From NCBI RefSeq assembly GCF_009861525.1, contig NZ_WVHL01000005.1, positions 2,170,001-2,234,000 on the forward strand: 64,000 bases of DNA, in the 5' to 3' direction. Every line of letters starts with the position of its first letter. Positions within the stretch are counted from its first letter, which is position 1. Made by a program: the position numbers and the translations under genes. This document shows positions 8,641 through 16,765 of the stretch, piece by piece. A model generated the notes under the pieces. That model ran no database searches and had not been told where the DNA came from. It was given only the letters and a program-made list of their open reading frames with translations. Source of the DNA: Pseudomonas sp. LD120. GTDB lineage: Bacteria > Pseudomonadota > Gammaproteobacteria > Pseudomonadales > Pseudomonadaceae.

Positions 8641-8730
8641 GGTGAAGTGTCCGAGTGGCTTAAGGAGCACGCCTGGAAAGTGTGTATACAGGAAACTGTA
8701 TCGAGAGTTCGAATCTCTCCTTCACCGCCA
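8641..8730 (+). tRNA. tRNA-Ser (anticodon GGA)
   Basis: The 90-nt gene includes an encoded CCA. The acceptor stem pairs GGTGAAG with CTTCACC. The anticodon stem CACGC/GTGTG frames the loop CTGGAAA, giving anticodon GGA. A long variable arm (TATACAG...CTGTATC) is typical of class II tRNA-Ser, and the T arm GAGAG-TTCGAAT-CTCTC is intact. The IS-rich accessory stretch begins immediately downstream, as expected for an integration hotspot. Confidence 0.97.
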
Positions 8731-8744
8731 CATTAAGTAAACGC

Positions 8745-8786
8745 AAACCCCTGATTTTCCTAGAGAAAGTCGGGGGTTTGTGGTTT
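8745..8786 (+). terminator. Terminator after tRNA-Ser
   Basis: AAACCCC-x-GA...GAAAGTC-x-GGGGTTT forms a long, slightly mismatched hairpin 14 bp after the tRNA and is followed by a T-rich run (TGTGGTTTTTGG). Confidence 0.7.
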
Positions 8787-9047
8787 TTGGTGTCTAAAAA
8801 ATGGCCCCATGGGACTGATGTGAGAGTGCGGGCTATTTTTCGCCGTCAATACCCGGATCGCAACCGCTGAGGCAGGTCTGCGTTTGTAAGCAGCTCAAGA
8901 TCAAAGACGTTGTATTTTTGCCCAGAACCTCTCATTAGCTTGGTTTCGCTTCTACGCCCTGATCAGAGTTCGGCACTGATTTGGTTTTCTTCTCCTCTTC
9001 TGCTTTTCGTGTCTGCCTGTATTTTTTTCGCTTTGAGCATTCTCAAG
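8787..9047. other. Gene-less stretch between tRNA terminator and IS3 element
   Basis: No ORF with recognisable content is visible and composition becomes T-rich towards 9040. With the tRNA terminator it makes a gap of more than 300 bp. The last 4 bases (CAAG, 9044-9047) are the left copy of the IS3-element target duplication. Confidence 0.5.
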
Positions 9048-9111
9048 TGTAGTGGTCTACTAACTCCGGACACCTTTTTAGGCGAAGATGATCGCCACAC
9101 AGAGGTGTTCA

Positions 9112-9420
9112 ATGAGCAGACAACGACGTACTTTCACCCCTGCCTTCAAGCGTGAGGCTGCCAGCCTGGTGCTCGACCAAGGCTATAGCTGCCCTGAGGC
9201 CGCCAAATCCCTCGATGTAGGTGAGACCGCATTGCGGCGCTGGGTTGCCCAGTTGCAACTGGAACGTGGAGGCGTTACGCCGACTGCCAAGGCGCTTACA
9301 CCGGAGCAGCAGACGATTCAGGAGCTTCAGGCCCGCATCAACCGGCTGGAGCTTGAGAAAAAAATCTTAAAGGAGGCCACTGCGCTCTTGATGGCCGAGG
9401 AACACGGGCGCAGACGTTGA
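9112..9420 (+). CDS. IS3-family transposase OrfA (helix-turn-helix)
   Basis: A 102-residue DNA-binding subunit. It begins SRQRRTFTPAFKREA with a helix-turn-helix (SCPEAAKSLDVGETALRRWVAQ), followed by a leucine-zipper-like coiled coil (IQELQARINRLELEKKILKEA). An A7 run at 9358-9364 lies in this coil. A -1 slip there enters the orfB frame, which stays open from that point, so an OrfAB fusion transposase is possible as in other IS3 elements. The ATG at 9112 is the family start. Confidence 0.9.
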   Translation: MSRQRRTFTPAFKREAASLVLDQGYSCPEAAKSLDVGETALRRWVAQLQLERGGVTPTAKALTPEQQTIQELQARINRLELEKKILKEATALLMAEEHGRRR

Positions 9421-10280
9421 AGTCGATTCGGCAGTTGGCCAAGCACTATCCCGTCCAGCTGTTGTGTTCAGTGTTCGAGCTGCCCCGATCCTGTTATTAC
9501 GCCCATTTGGCCCGGCGGCGTCGTATCGATGTTCGCCGGGTGAGCCTGCGCAGCCGCATCAACGAACTGTTCAGCCAAAGCCGTAGTTCTGCCGGCAGCC
9601 GCAGTATCGTTGCCATGCTTCGCGACGAGGGCGTCGAGGTGGGACGCTTCAAGGTCAGAAGCTTGATGAAGGAACAAGGATTGATCAGCAAGCAGCCCGG
9701 TTCTCACGCTTACAAGAAAGCCACGGTTGAACGTCCTGACATTCCCAACCTCCTCGATCGGCAGTTCGCCGTGGCAGCGCCGAACAGGGCTTGGTGCGGC
9801 GACATCACCTACATCTGGGCGCAAGGGCGATGGCATTACCTGGCCGTTGTATTGGATTTGTACAGCCGCAGGGTGGTGGGTTGGGCAATGTCTTCCAGGC
9901 CTGATGCCGATCTGGTCATCAAGGCGCTCGACAGGGCGTATGAAATGCGTGGCAGACCACGGGGAGTCCTATTTCACAGCGATCAGGGAAGCCAATACGG
10001 CAGCCGCAGTTTCCGACGGCGACTGTGGCGCTATCGGATGACTCAAAGCATGAGCAGACGGGGAAACTGCTACGACAACTCGCCAATGGAGCGGCTGTTT
10101 CGTAGCCTGAAAACCGAGTGGGTGCCGACGGTGGGCTACATGACGACGGCGTTGGCCGAGCAGGACATCGGCCGATACCTCATGCAGCGATACAACTGGA
10201 CACGGCCACATCAGTACAACGGCTTCGTGCCGCCAGCGGTTGTTGAGGAAAAACTCAATTCTGTGTCCGGAAATTGTTGA
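9417..10280 (+). CDS. IS3-family transposase OrfB (DDE integrase domain)
   Basis: The 287-residue frame, opening at TTG 9417, overlaps the orfA stop by 4 bp in the -1 frame. An N-terminal HTH_21-like region is followed by an rve integrase core. The acidic residues lie in WCGDITYI (D), FHSDQGSQYGS (D) and NSPMERLFRSLKTE (E), and YNWTRPHQYNG closes the domain. It probably acts mainly as the frameshifted OrfAB product. Confidence 0.92.
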   Translation: MKSIRQLAKHYPVQLLCSVFELPRSCYYAHLARRRRIDVRRVSLRSRINELFSQSRSSAGSRSIVAMLRDEGVEVGRFKVRSLMKEQGLISKQPGSHAYKKATVERPDIPNLLDRQFAVAAPNRAWCGDITYIWAQGRWHYLAVVLDLYSRRVVGWAMSSRPDADLVIKALDRAYEMRGRPRGVLFHSDQGSQYGSRSFRRRLWRYRMTQSMSRRGNCYDNSPMERLFRSLKTEWVPTVGYMTTALAEQDIGRYLMQRYNWTRPHQYNGFVPPAVVEEKLNSVSGNC

Positions 10281-10370
10281 CCACTACACAAGCGCAAAAC
10301 CTGCTTTCTGAGCGGCTCTAGCCACAGGGATCGGCCTCATAAGAAACATCTTCACAGCCGATGGCTTTAG

Positions 10371-11574
10371 GGATTCTCCGATCAAGTCAGCACAGGCCAT
10401 CTGACCTGTGCAGAAATAGCCCTCCGTCCAACTGCCCTCTACAAGCCCGCCATCCCATGAGCCAGATGAGCTTTTCCGATTTCGAGTACGCCGGTAAGCG
10501 CAAGCAAACCCGTCGCGAGCGTTTCCTGGCCGAGATGGAACAGGTGGTGCCGTGGAGCGGTTTGGTGGCATTGATGCGAGCCGCATGACCCAAAGGCCGG
10601 CGGTGGTCGCAAGCCGTATCCACTGGACACCATGCTGCGCATTCACCTGCTGCAGAACTGGTTCTCGTTGAGCGATCCAGCCATGGAAGAGGCGCTGTAC
10701 GAGATTACTTCGATGCGCCAGTTTGCTCGTCTGACGCTCAGCGCTCCGATCCCCGAAGACACGACGATCATGAACTTCCGGCACCTGCTGGAGAAGCATC
10801 AGTTGGCGGCGGGCATTTTGGAAACCATCAACAATTATCTGCGAGACAAGGGCCTGTCGTTGCGCCAGGGCACCATTGTCGACGCTACTATCATCCACGC
10901 ACCCAGTTCGACCAAGAACAAGGAAGGCAAACGCGATCCTGAAATGCACCAGACGAAGAAAGGCAACCAGTACTTCTTCGGCATGAAGGCGCATATAGGC
11001 GTGGATGCGGAGCCCGGTTTGGTGCATAGCGTGGTAGGTACAGCGGCCAATGTGGCAGACGTCACTCAAGTCGACTGACTGCTGCATGGCAAAGAGAAGG
11101 CGGTGCATATACCGGGGTGGAGAAGCGGCTGGAGCATGAAGGAAGGCCGGTGATCTGGCAGATTGCGGCTCGTCGTAGCACCTACAAGCACTTGAGCAAA
11201 CGCAGCGTGCTCTACAAAGCCAGACGCAAGATCGAGAAGGTCAAGGCGCAGGCACGAGCGAAGGTCGAACATCCATTCCGTGTGATCAAGCGCCAATTCG
11301 GCTACGTGAAAACACGCTTCCGTGGCCTGGCCAAGAATACGGCGCAATTGACCACACTGTTCGCGCTGTCGAATCTGTGGATGGTGCGCCGGCAATTATT
11401 GCCTGCTGCGGGAGAGGTGCGCCTGTGATGCAGGTAGTAGCGATCGCGAGGTGCTTGCGGCGGCTAACAACACAGAAGTGAGCGGGTGATTTGGTCATTT
11501 TAGATCGACTCCCTGCTTTCAAAAACGGCAGGTGCGGAAGTCGGCCAAAAATATCGGACTACTTCAGACTATCC
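10371..11574 (+). mobile_element. IS5-family insertion sequence, decayed copy (1204 bp)
   Basis: The right end ACTTCAGACTATCC and the left end GGATTCTCCGATCAAG form a weak inverted pair. Both are flanked by TTAG (10367-10370 and 11575-11578), a YTAR-type duplication typical of IS5. The internal transposase gene is broken. The element is related to the intact copy at 14151-15341 but has a different target site, so the two arose by separate insertions. Confidence 0.8.
10457..11428 (+). pseudogene. IS5-family transposase, broken
   Basis: Compared with the intact copy, the reading frame starts MSQMSFSDFEYAGKRKQTR. It is lost by a one-base shift near 10575-10580, where RHYPKGDGG of the intact copy continues as HDPKAGGG in another frame. 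It resumes at 10632, stops at TGA 11076-11078, and has a small deletion near 11095-11105 that removes the CADAGYTG segment with its catalytic Asp. It then runs to VRL at 11428. It cannot make an active transposase. Confidence 0.92.
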
Positions 11575-11578
11575 TTAG

Positions 11579-11927
11579 CTGAGGCATGTTTGAAATATTT
11601 CAAGCGTCAGATCTTTCATATCGGCATATGACGTGCTTGAACAGGCACTGCTTTCGATGCAGGCAGGCGCGGCAGCGATATAGCGTCAGGTGATTTTTTG
11701 AATTCGTTCGTGTCGCAAGTTGCTGTCATGGCGGCGCCAAGGGCAAAAGAGTGCTGAGTAGAATATGAGTCTTCATTATTGATTATTTGATTTGTGTGTA
11801 TATCGTGCTTGTAAAAAAATGCACAGTGTGAACTGCGAGTAACGATTTTTATGGTTAACTTCGTCGTGTTAGAGCCTGAACAGTCTATAGGCTGTTATTG
11901 CAAAAGCAGTTGTTGCTAACCAAACAC
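11579..11927. other. Gene-less AT-rich stretch
   Basis: 349 bp between the decayed IS5 element and the tetR stop. I see no ORF, RNA gene or clear terminator. The second half is notably AT-rich. Confidence 0.5.
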
Positions 11928-12545
11928 TCAAAGCGCTTCTTTCGCAACAATCGCCAAGATAACGACCAGCAATTTATCTTTGGCTTCCTGTGATGAGATC
12001 TCATCTCGGGCAGCAGCCCCGGAAAGTGCCTCGGCGCAACCTAGTATGGCGTGCAAACTTGCCATGCTCATCTCGTGATTATTCATGAATGGCGAAAACC
12101 ATACGCGGCATTTGTTCAAGAACACTGTCTCGTATTCGCGTTTAGTCTTCTCCAGCTCAGGGGTGCTGGCTAGCGCAGCGATGACCCCGGGAATTTCCCG
12201 GCCTTGCAACAATACGCAGTCTACATAGGACGAAGCGATGACCGTTGCTCTACTCTCCAGCGTTACGTCGCTACCTTCGATGGCGGCATCCATGCGCAAT
12301 GTCTGGTGCTTATCGAAATCTCTGTACAACTCCGCGAGCAGAACTGCACGGGTTGCGAAATGATCGTAAACCACAGGTTTAGTCACCCCTGCATGCTCGG
12401 CAAGGCGGCCAAGGGTGAGTGCGTCAGAGCCTTCGTCTCCAACTATTTTCCATGCCACGCTCAATAACTGACGGAGGCGGTCTTCTCTGGCTAACCGGCG
12501 TCTAGGTTTTGGCGGATCAGCAGGGTGCTGTTTGGCGATTGACAT
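11928..12545 (-). CDS. TetR-family transcriptional regulator
   Basis: This 205-residue protein has an N-terminal helix-turn-helix (LTLGRLAEHAGVTKPVVYDHF, near residues 43-63) and a helical ligand-binding domain without a recognised ligand signature. It is divergent from the NAD(P)H-quinone-reductase-like gene 87 bp away, the usual layout in which a TetR protein represses the neighbouring reductase until a quinone or electrophile appears. That role is inferred from layout. Its composition is lower in GC than core genes nearby and it lies among insertion sequences, so it is probably accessory. Confidence 0.85.
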   Translation of the reverse strand: MSIAKQHPADPPKPRRRLAREDRLRQLLSVAWKIVGDEGSDALTLGRLAEHAGVTKPVVYDHFATRAVLLAELYRDFDKHQTLRMDAAIEGSDVTLESRATVIASSYVDCVLLQGREIPGVIAALASTPELEKTKREYETVFLNKCRVWFSPFMNNHEMSMASLHAILGCAEALSGAAARDEISSQEAKDKLLVVILAIVAKEAL

Positions 12546-12632
12546 TTTTATATACCATTAGTAATTTATAATCTTACCTACCAGAAGTATATAGCCTGCC
12601 ATCTCATCACTCAAACGCTAGAGAGTCGCGAA

Positions 12633-13235
12633 ATGCACGTACTCCTCGTCACCGCACATCCAGAAACCCAGTCGCTAACGCACGCTATTTCTGAGCATGT
12701 AGCAAAAGGAATTGATCAAGCGAATGCTTCACACACGGTCGAATTTGCCCATTTGGCGCAAGAGGGTTTCGACCCGCGTTTCACGGAGGCCGACTTGGCT
12801 GTACACAGGCAAAAGGCCAAGCCCGCCTCAGAGGTTCAGATGGAGCAGGCCAGGATAGAACGTACTGATACCTTGATACTCGTTTATCCAGTGTACTGGT
12901 GGTCGATGCCCGCACTGCTGAAAGGATGGATCGATCGGGTATTCTCGAACGGTTGGGCGTTTGACTTTGATCCGCAAGGCCCGCTCATCAAGAACTTGGG
13001 GCATTTACGTGTACGCCTGATAGGCATTGGTGGCGCTGACTCATCAACCTACGAGCGTCGGGGGTACGCTACAGCTATGAAGTCGCAGATAGATCACGGA
13101 ATCTTTGGTTACTGTGGGGCTGAAGTGGTGAGTTCCGATCTACTGTTGGATAGCGAGAACTCGGGTGCTCTCCTTGCCTTGGAGAGGGCCGAGCGGATGG
13201 GGCGTGCTTTCGGTTCGAACTGCGAGATCGGCTAG
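12633..13235 (+). CDS. NAD(P)H-dependent flavin oxidoreductase (quinone-reductase / KefF type)
   Basis: This 200-residue protein has a flavodoxin-like fold. The N-terminus MHVLLVTAHPETQSLTHAI is the phosphate-binding strand-loop of the family, and YPVYWWSMPALLKGWIDRVFSNGWAF near residues 89-114 is its hallmark substrate/FMN segment. The expected activity is two-electron reduction of quinones or related electrophiles in the cytoplasm. It is divergent from the tetR gene, likely its regulator. The start ATG at 12633 agrees with the family N-terminus. Confidence 0.88.
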   Translation: MHVLLVTAHPETQSLTHAISEHVAKGIDQANASHTVEFAHLAQEGFDPRFTEADLAVHRQKAKPASEVQMEQARIERTDTLILVYPVYWWSMPALLKGWIDRVFSNGWAFDFDPQGPLIKNLGHLRVRLIGIGGADSSTYERRGYATAMKSQIDHGIFGYCGAEVVSSDLLLDSENSGALLALERAERMGRAFGSNCEIG

Positions 13236-13800
13236 CGTCCTGACAGACGTGTAAATGCTTGTTTTCGTTTCAAGCGTTGGGTATCACCGTTTCAGAGCAG
13301 TTGCGCCGTCTGCCCGATGTTCATTGATCCACGTCCCTTAATGCTGGGTGAGCATGTTCCTGTTGGTATGCACCATCTGCTCGGCTATCCAGTCGATCGA
13401 CGCCGCGCCGGTTGTCAGCAACTGACTGGCGTCGTTGTGTCGGCACTGGATGGGCCGCAGCAGCGAAGTTCGGCCGCGGGCAACTGATCTTGAAAGAACC
13501 TGTCCCGTGCTGCGAAGTGATTGCCGCGTGGTAAGCCGTTTAATGTCACGCGTGCGTTGTTCAGTCCAGGGCAATGGCCGCAAGAGCCTGGGGATGCAGA
13601 CGGCAACCAAGTCTGCGAAGGGACGCTAGAGTTGCTCTGGATCAATCCACCTTGAGTCATCTGGCCGCTCGTCGGTGTTTGCCGGTTTTGAGCGGCAGGT
13701 CGATAAATGACTGTCTAGTCTGAGTGGCCGTGACGACACGTATTTCCTAGGCAATCAGGTGCTTGCCGGTACGGGTCGGTTGTTGGACGGGAGCTGAGCG
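13236..13800. other. Degraded accessory DNA
   Basis: 565 bp with no intact gene. It contains the tyrosine-integrase scrap at 13341-13448 (listed separately) and otherwise unrecognisable sequence. Confidence 0.5.
13341..13448 (-). pseudogene. Tyrosine recombinase (phage-type integrase) C-terminal remnant
   Basis: The last 36 codons of a minus-strand frame read CRHNDASQLLTTGA, then IDWIAEQMVHTNRNML, ending in TQH and a stop. This matches the C-terminal block RHxxASxLLxxGA...WIAxQMGHxxxxML...Y of tyrosine recombinases. Gly of GH is replaced (VH) and the frame stops where the catalytic Tyr would fall. The rest of the gene is absent or scrambled. It fits a former integrative element, possibly one that used the tRNA-Ser site. 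Confidence 0.6.
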
Positions 13801-13992
13801 ATGAGAAGTCTTGCCTATATTGAAGACAACGGGGATGAGTTCCCAATCAACAACTTGGTGCGTTGCGGCCAAGCCGCATTTGAAACCGATATTCAACTCT
13901 CTGACACTGTTGGCAGTAAAGCGAAGCCGGCGAAGGTGCCAGTTGCCAGTAATACGATGTTCTTTCCCAAGGCGTTGCCGAAGAGAAAGTGA
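13801..13992 (+). CDS. Short hypothetical ORF before a strong terminator
   Basis: A 63-codon ORF starting ATG at 13801, with GGGAGC 8 nt upstream, and ending 16 bp before a good intrinsic terminator. The product is MRSLAYIEDNGDEFP... with a basic FFPKALPKRK tail. I recognise no domain. The ribosome-binding site and terminator support real expression, but it could also be the tail of a lost gene. Confidence 0.4.
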   Translation: MRSLAYIEDNGDEFPINNLVRCGQAAFETDIQLSDTVGSKAKPAKVPVASNTMFFPKALPKRK

Positions 13993-14007
13993 TTTCAAGT
14001 TCTGCCA

Positions 14008-14035
14008 GCCTCGCGTTATGCGAGGCTTTTTATTG
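14008..14035 (+). terminator. Intrinsic terminator
   Basis: GCCTCGC and GCGAGGC pair around GTTAT and are followed by TTTTTATTG. It would end transcription of the short ORF at 13801. Confidence 0.85.
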
Positions 14036-14150
14036 TTTGCACCTCATCAATAGCGTTATGCATCAAGGTTCAGGTGTTCATCCGACTATCTCGGCAGTTT
14101 GAAGGCAGGGCCCGGCCCTGCTGTCGGCGCGGTTGGCGCGAGGGCCCTAG

Positions 14151-15341
14151 GGAAACTCTGAAGAAGACATCCTGATTTAGGCAAAATACCCAGATTCCAC
14201 CCGCCGAGTTTCCCGATGAAGCAAATGACTTTCGCCGATGCCGAGTACGCCGGCAAACGCAAGCAGACCCGTAAAGAGTTGTTCCTGATCGAGATGGATC
14301 GGGTGGTGCCGTGGAAGGGTTTGATTGCTCTGATCGAGCGGCACTACCCGAAGGGTGATGGTGGTCGTCCGGCCTATCCGCTGATGGCGATGCTACGTGT
14401 CCATCTGATGCAAAACTGGTTCGGCTACAGCGATCCAACGATGGAAGAAGCACTGTACGAGACTACGATTCTGCGCCAGTTTGCGGGGCTGAGCCTGGAG
14501 CGCATTCCCGACGAAACCACCATCCTCAACTTCCGTCGCCTGCTGGAAAAGTACGAACTGGCGGCAGGAATTCTGGGCGTGATCAATGGCTATCTGGGTG
14601 ATCGCGGCCTGTCGTTGCGCCAGGGCACTATCGTCGATGCCACGCTGATTCATGCGCCGAGTTCGACCAAGAACCAGGACGGCAAACGCGACCCGAAAAT
14701 GCACCAGGCCAAGAAAGGCAATCAATGGTACTTCGGCATGAAGGCCCATATCGGTGTGGATGACGAGTCGGGCCTGGTGCATAGCGTGGTGGGCACGGCG
14801 GCCAATGTGGCAGATGTCACGCAGGTCGATAAGCTGCTGCACGGCGACGAAAACGTAGTCTGTGCCGATGCCGGTTATACCGGAGTGGAAAAACGCCCCG
14901 AGCATGAAGGTCGCCAGGTCATCTGGCAGATTGCCGCCCGGCGCAGCACCTACCAGAAACTGGGCAAGCGCAGCGTCCTGTACAAAGCCAAGCGCAAGAT
15001 CGAAAAAGCCAAGGCGCAGGTCAGAGCGAAGGTCGAGCACCCGTTCCGGGTGATCAAGCGCCAGTTCGGTTATGTGAAGGCACGTTTCCGTGGCCTGACC
15101 AAGAACACGGCACAGTTGGTGACGCTGTTTGCGCTGTCGAATCTGTGGATGGCTCGCCGACATTTACTGAGCCATGCAGGAGAGGTGCACCTGTAATGTG
15201 GGAAGTTGCCGCCGCGAGGTGCTCGCGGCGGCTAAAAAACAGGGATGGGTGAGTGATCTCAGCGTTTTGGATCGACTCGCCACTTTCAAAATCGGCGGTG
15301 GCCGAAATCAGTCAGAAACGCATGGCTACTTCAGACCATCC
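14151..15341 (+). mobile_element. IS5-family insertion sequence, complete (1191 bp)
   Basis: The left end GGAAACTCTGAAGAAG and the right end CTACTTCAGACCATCC are inverted with 12 of 16 matches. Both are flanked by the YTAR-type duplication CTAG (14147-14150 and 15342-15345). The element carries one intact transposase gene. It is related to the decayed copy at 10371-11574. Intact ORF and clean target duplication suggest a more recent insertion. Confidence 0.92.
14216..15196 (+). CDS. IS5-family transposase
   Basis: This 326-residue enzyme has the family's N-terminal DUF772-type region (ERHYPKGDGGRPAYPLMAMLRVHLMQ...). The DDE core has Asp in GTIVDATLIHAPSS, Asp in CADAGYTG and Glu in VEHPFRVIKRQFGY. 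Length and motif order are those of an active IS5-group transposase. It fills nearly the whole element, with the start 65 bp inside the left end. Confidence 0.95.
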   Translation: MKQMTFADAEYAGKRKQTRKELFLIEMDRVVPWKGLIALIERHYPKGDGGRPAYPLMAMLRVHLMQNWFGYSDPTMEEALYETTILRQFAGLSLERIPDETTILNFRRLLEKYELAAGILGVINGYLGDRGLSLRQGTIVDATLIHAPSSTKNQDGKRDPKMHQAKKGNQWYFGMKAHIGVDDESGLVHSVVGTAANVADVTQVDKLLHGDENVVCADAGYTGVEKRPEHEGRQVIWQIAARRSTYQKLGKRSVLYKAKRKIEKAKAQVRAKVEHPFRVIKRQFGYVKARFRGLTKNTAQLVTLFALSNLWMARRHLLSHAGEVHL

Positions 15342-15345
15342 CTAG

Positions 15346-15687
15346 CTGCGTGGGTTGGTTGTCGCGGGCGACGCAAAGTCTGTGCGGCTTTGCAGTGGTC
15401 TAAGGTATCGAGTGTAGAGCGTGAAGTTGCTGGTGTGCTTTAAAGGATTGTTAAGGTGGGATTTTTCAGGCGGTGGTTTGTGTATTAATTTTTTTTGCTG
15501 CGTTTAAATAGCTGTATTAACTGGTTGTCGCCAGTGGGATGTAATAAATGAAGATTGTTCTTTTGTGTTTTTAGGATTTCTCTTATCTCAATTGGCTATA
15601 ACTGGCGATATGTTCTTTATCCCGATTTAAACGGGGCTGCGCATCCAGCGATGATGCCTCTATATGAAACGCGATAAGGAAATAAAC
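15346..15687. other. Gene-less stretch downstream of the IS5 element
   Basis: About 340 bp, AT-rich in its second half (including TATTAATTTTTTTTGC), leading into the lipoprotein gene. It probably holds that gene's promoter; I see no other feature. Confidence 0.45.
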
Positions 15688-16128
15688 GTGAAAGCCATTT
15701 TCAAGCTCCTCGCACTCTCTACTCTCGTAGCCGCAGCTACTGGTTGCACCAGCTACAACATCAGCCAACCATCCGCTCCGATCGACAGTCAGGTCAAGAC
15801 TGACCTGAAGGCGGATGTGGCGGTGGGCGAAGCAATTTCGGGTCAGTCGTCTGTGAACATCCTGTTCGGCTTTCTGCAGTTTGGTGGCGATAGCCAGTTT
15901 GCTGACGGTGTAGCGTACGGTGGTGCTGGTGGCGGCGGCCTGGGTGGCCTGGGGCTTGATCCGGTCAGTGCGGTCAAGTCGGCTGCTGCTTTCAAGGCTG
16001 TCAAATCGTCGGGCGCCGACATCATCGTTGCCCCGCGTTATGAAGTGAACGAAGAAAACTACTTCATCTTCAAGAAGGTCTCCGTAACGGTCAAAGGCAA
16101 TAAAGGCAACATCCGCAGCATTCGTTAA
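15688..16128 (+). CDS. Small outer-membrane-type lipoprotein of unknown function
   Basis: The 146-residue product begins at GTG 15688 (VKAIFKLLALSTLVAAATGC), preceded by AAGGA; an ATG eight codons upstream is less likely. The signal peptide ends in a lipobox with Cys at about residue 20, so it should be lipidated. The mature protein has a Gly-rich loop (GGAGGGGLGGLGL), then SSGADIIVAPRYEVNEENYF and a basic C-terminus. The ADIIVAPRYEV segment is reminiscent of TRL-like or DUF-type periplasmic lipoproteins, but I do not assign a family. Confidence 0.75.
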   Translation: MKAIFKLLALSTLVAAATGCTSYNISQPSAPIDSQVKTDLKADVAVGEAISGQSSVNILFGFLQFGGDSQFADGVAYGGAGGGGLGGLGLDPVSAVKSAAAFKAVKSSGADIIVAPRYEVNEENYFIFKKVSVTVKGNKGNIRSIR

Positions 16129-16451
16129 TTCCTGCTGCAAGAGAGTGTCTGAGGCAGCTATCGGATCAGCGCAGTGCAGTCCTCCACGGTGCTAGCTGTT
16201 GCTGATCTGGCCTGAGCATCTTCGGTGATGTGAGCTGAAGGTACACGGGGTTGATAGGTGGCCGGATCTGCTTGGTTTGCTCTCGTTGGTAGATGCTTTT
16301 CACATAATCTTCACATCTGCCTGAGTACTCTCGAACCATCCGTTAAAAGCAATACCCCTAGCCCGTTCCCCAGCGGGCTTTTTTTTGTGTGGGTTGGCCC
16401 AAGCTTCGCCATACTCAAGGCCCATCGATCCCGATGTTCAAGGAGACGATC
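16129..16451. other. Intergenic region ending in a terminator
   Basis: 323 bp without a gene. An intrinsic terminator occupies 16360-16387; the remainder shows nothing I can name. Confidence 0.5.
16360..16387 (+). terminator. Intrinsic terminator
   Basis: AGCCCG and CGGGCT pair around TTCCCCAG and are followed by eight T residues. It lies far (230 bp) downstream of the lipoprotein gene, so an untranslated transcript tail is likely. Confidence 0.8.
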
Positions 16452-16613
16452 ATGCCTCGCCAGACACCCGACCAGACACCGCCCGCTCCCGAGGAGCCGA
16501 GCCTGATCAACGACCCTGGAAATGAAGACCCGGGCTCCTTGCTCGACGATGCACGAGTGCCCCTGCAAGAGGCGCCCGAAGACCACGAAAGCCCGCCCGA
16601 GGCTGCCGAATAG
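16452..16613 (+). CDS. Small acidic Pro/Glu-rich protein
   Basis: A 53-residue ORF from ATG 16452 with AAGGAGACG directly upstream, an excellent ribosome-binding site. The product, MPRQTPDQTPPAPEEPSL..., is rich in Pro, Glu and Asp and has no hydrophobic segment, so it is probably intrinsically disordered and cytoplasmic. No domain is recognised. Confidence 0.6.
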   Translation: MPRQTPDQTPPAPEEPSLINDPGNEDPGSLLDDARVPLQEAPEDHESPPEAAE

Positions 16614-16765
16614 AGCCCGCGGAAACAGCCCCCAGCTCCCTCGGTTGCTCCTGACCCAAGCCCGCCGCTATGCTGCTGAATCCTTTAATTGGTGAATCGC
16701 CAACAAAGAACTGGCCGTACCTGAGCCGCTCCCTGGAATGTACTTTTGCTAACGGATCAGATGCG

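Larger units (their letters stand above)
9048..10288 (+). mobile_element. IS3-family insertion sequence, complete (1241 bp)
   Basis: The ends are imperfect inverted repeats: TGTAGTGGTC...CCGGACAC at the left and GTGTCCGG...GACCACTACA at the right. A 4-bp direct repeat CAAG flanks both ends (9044-9047 and 10289-10292), as expected for a target-site duplication, so the element inserted as a unit and has kept its boundaries. It carries the overlapping orfA/orfB pair of the family, both open. It appears able to transpose, though this is inferred from intactness only. Confidence 0.92.

Noticed and set aside
13415..13660. Minus-strand ORF overlapping the integrase scrap in another frame
   Set aside because: Its translation shows no recombinase motif; only the frame ending at 13338 does.
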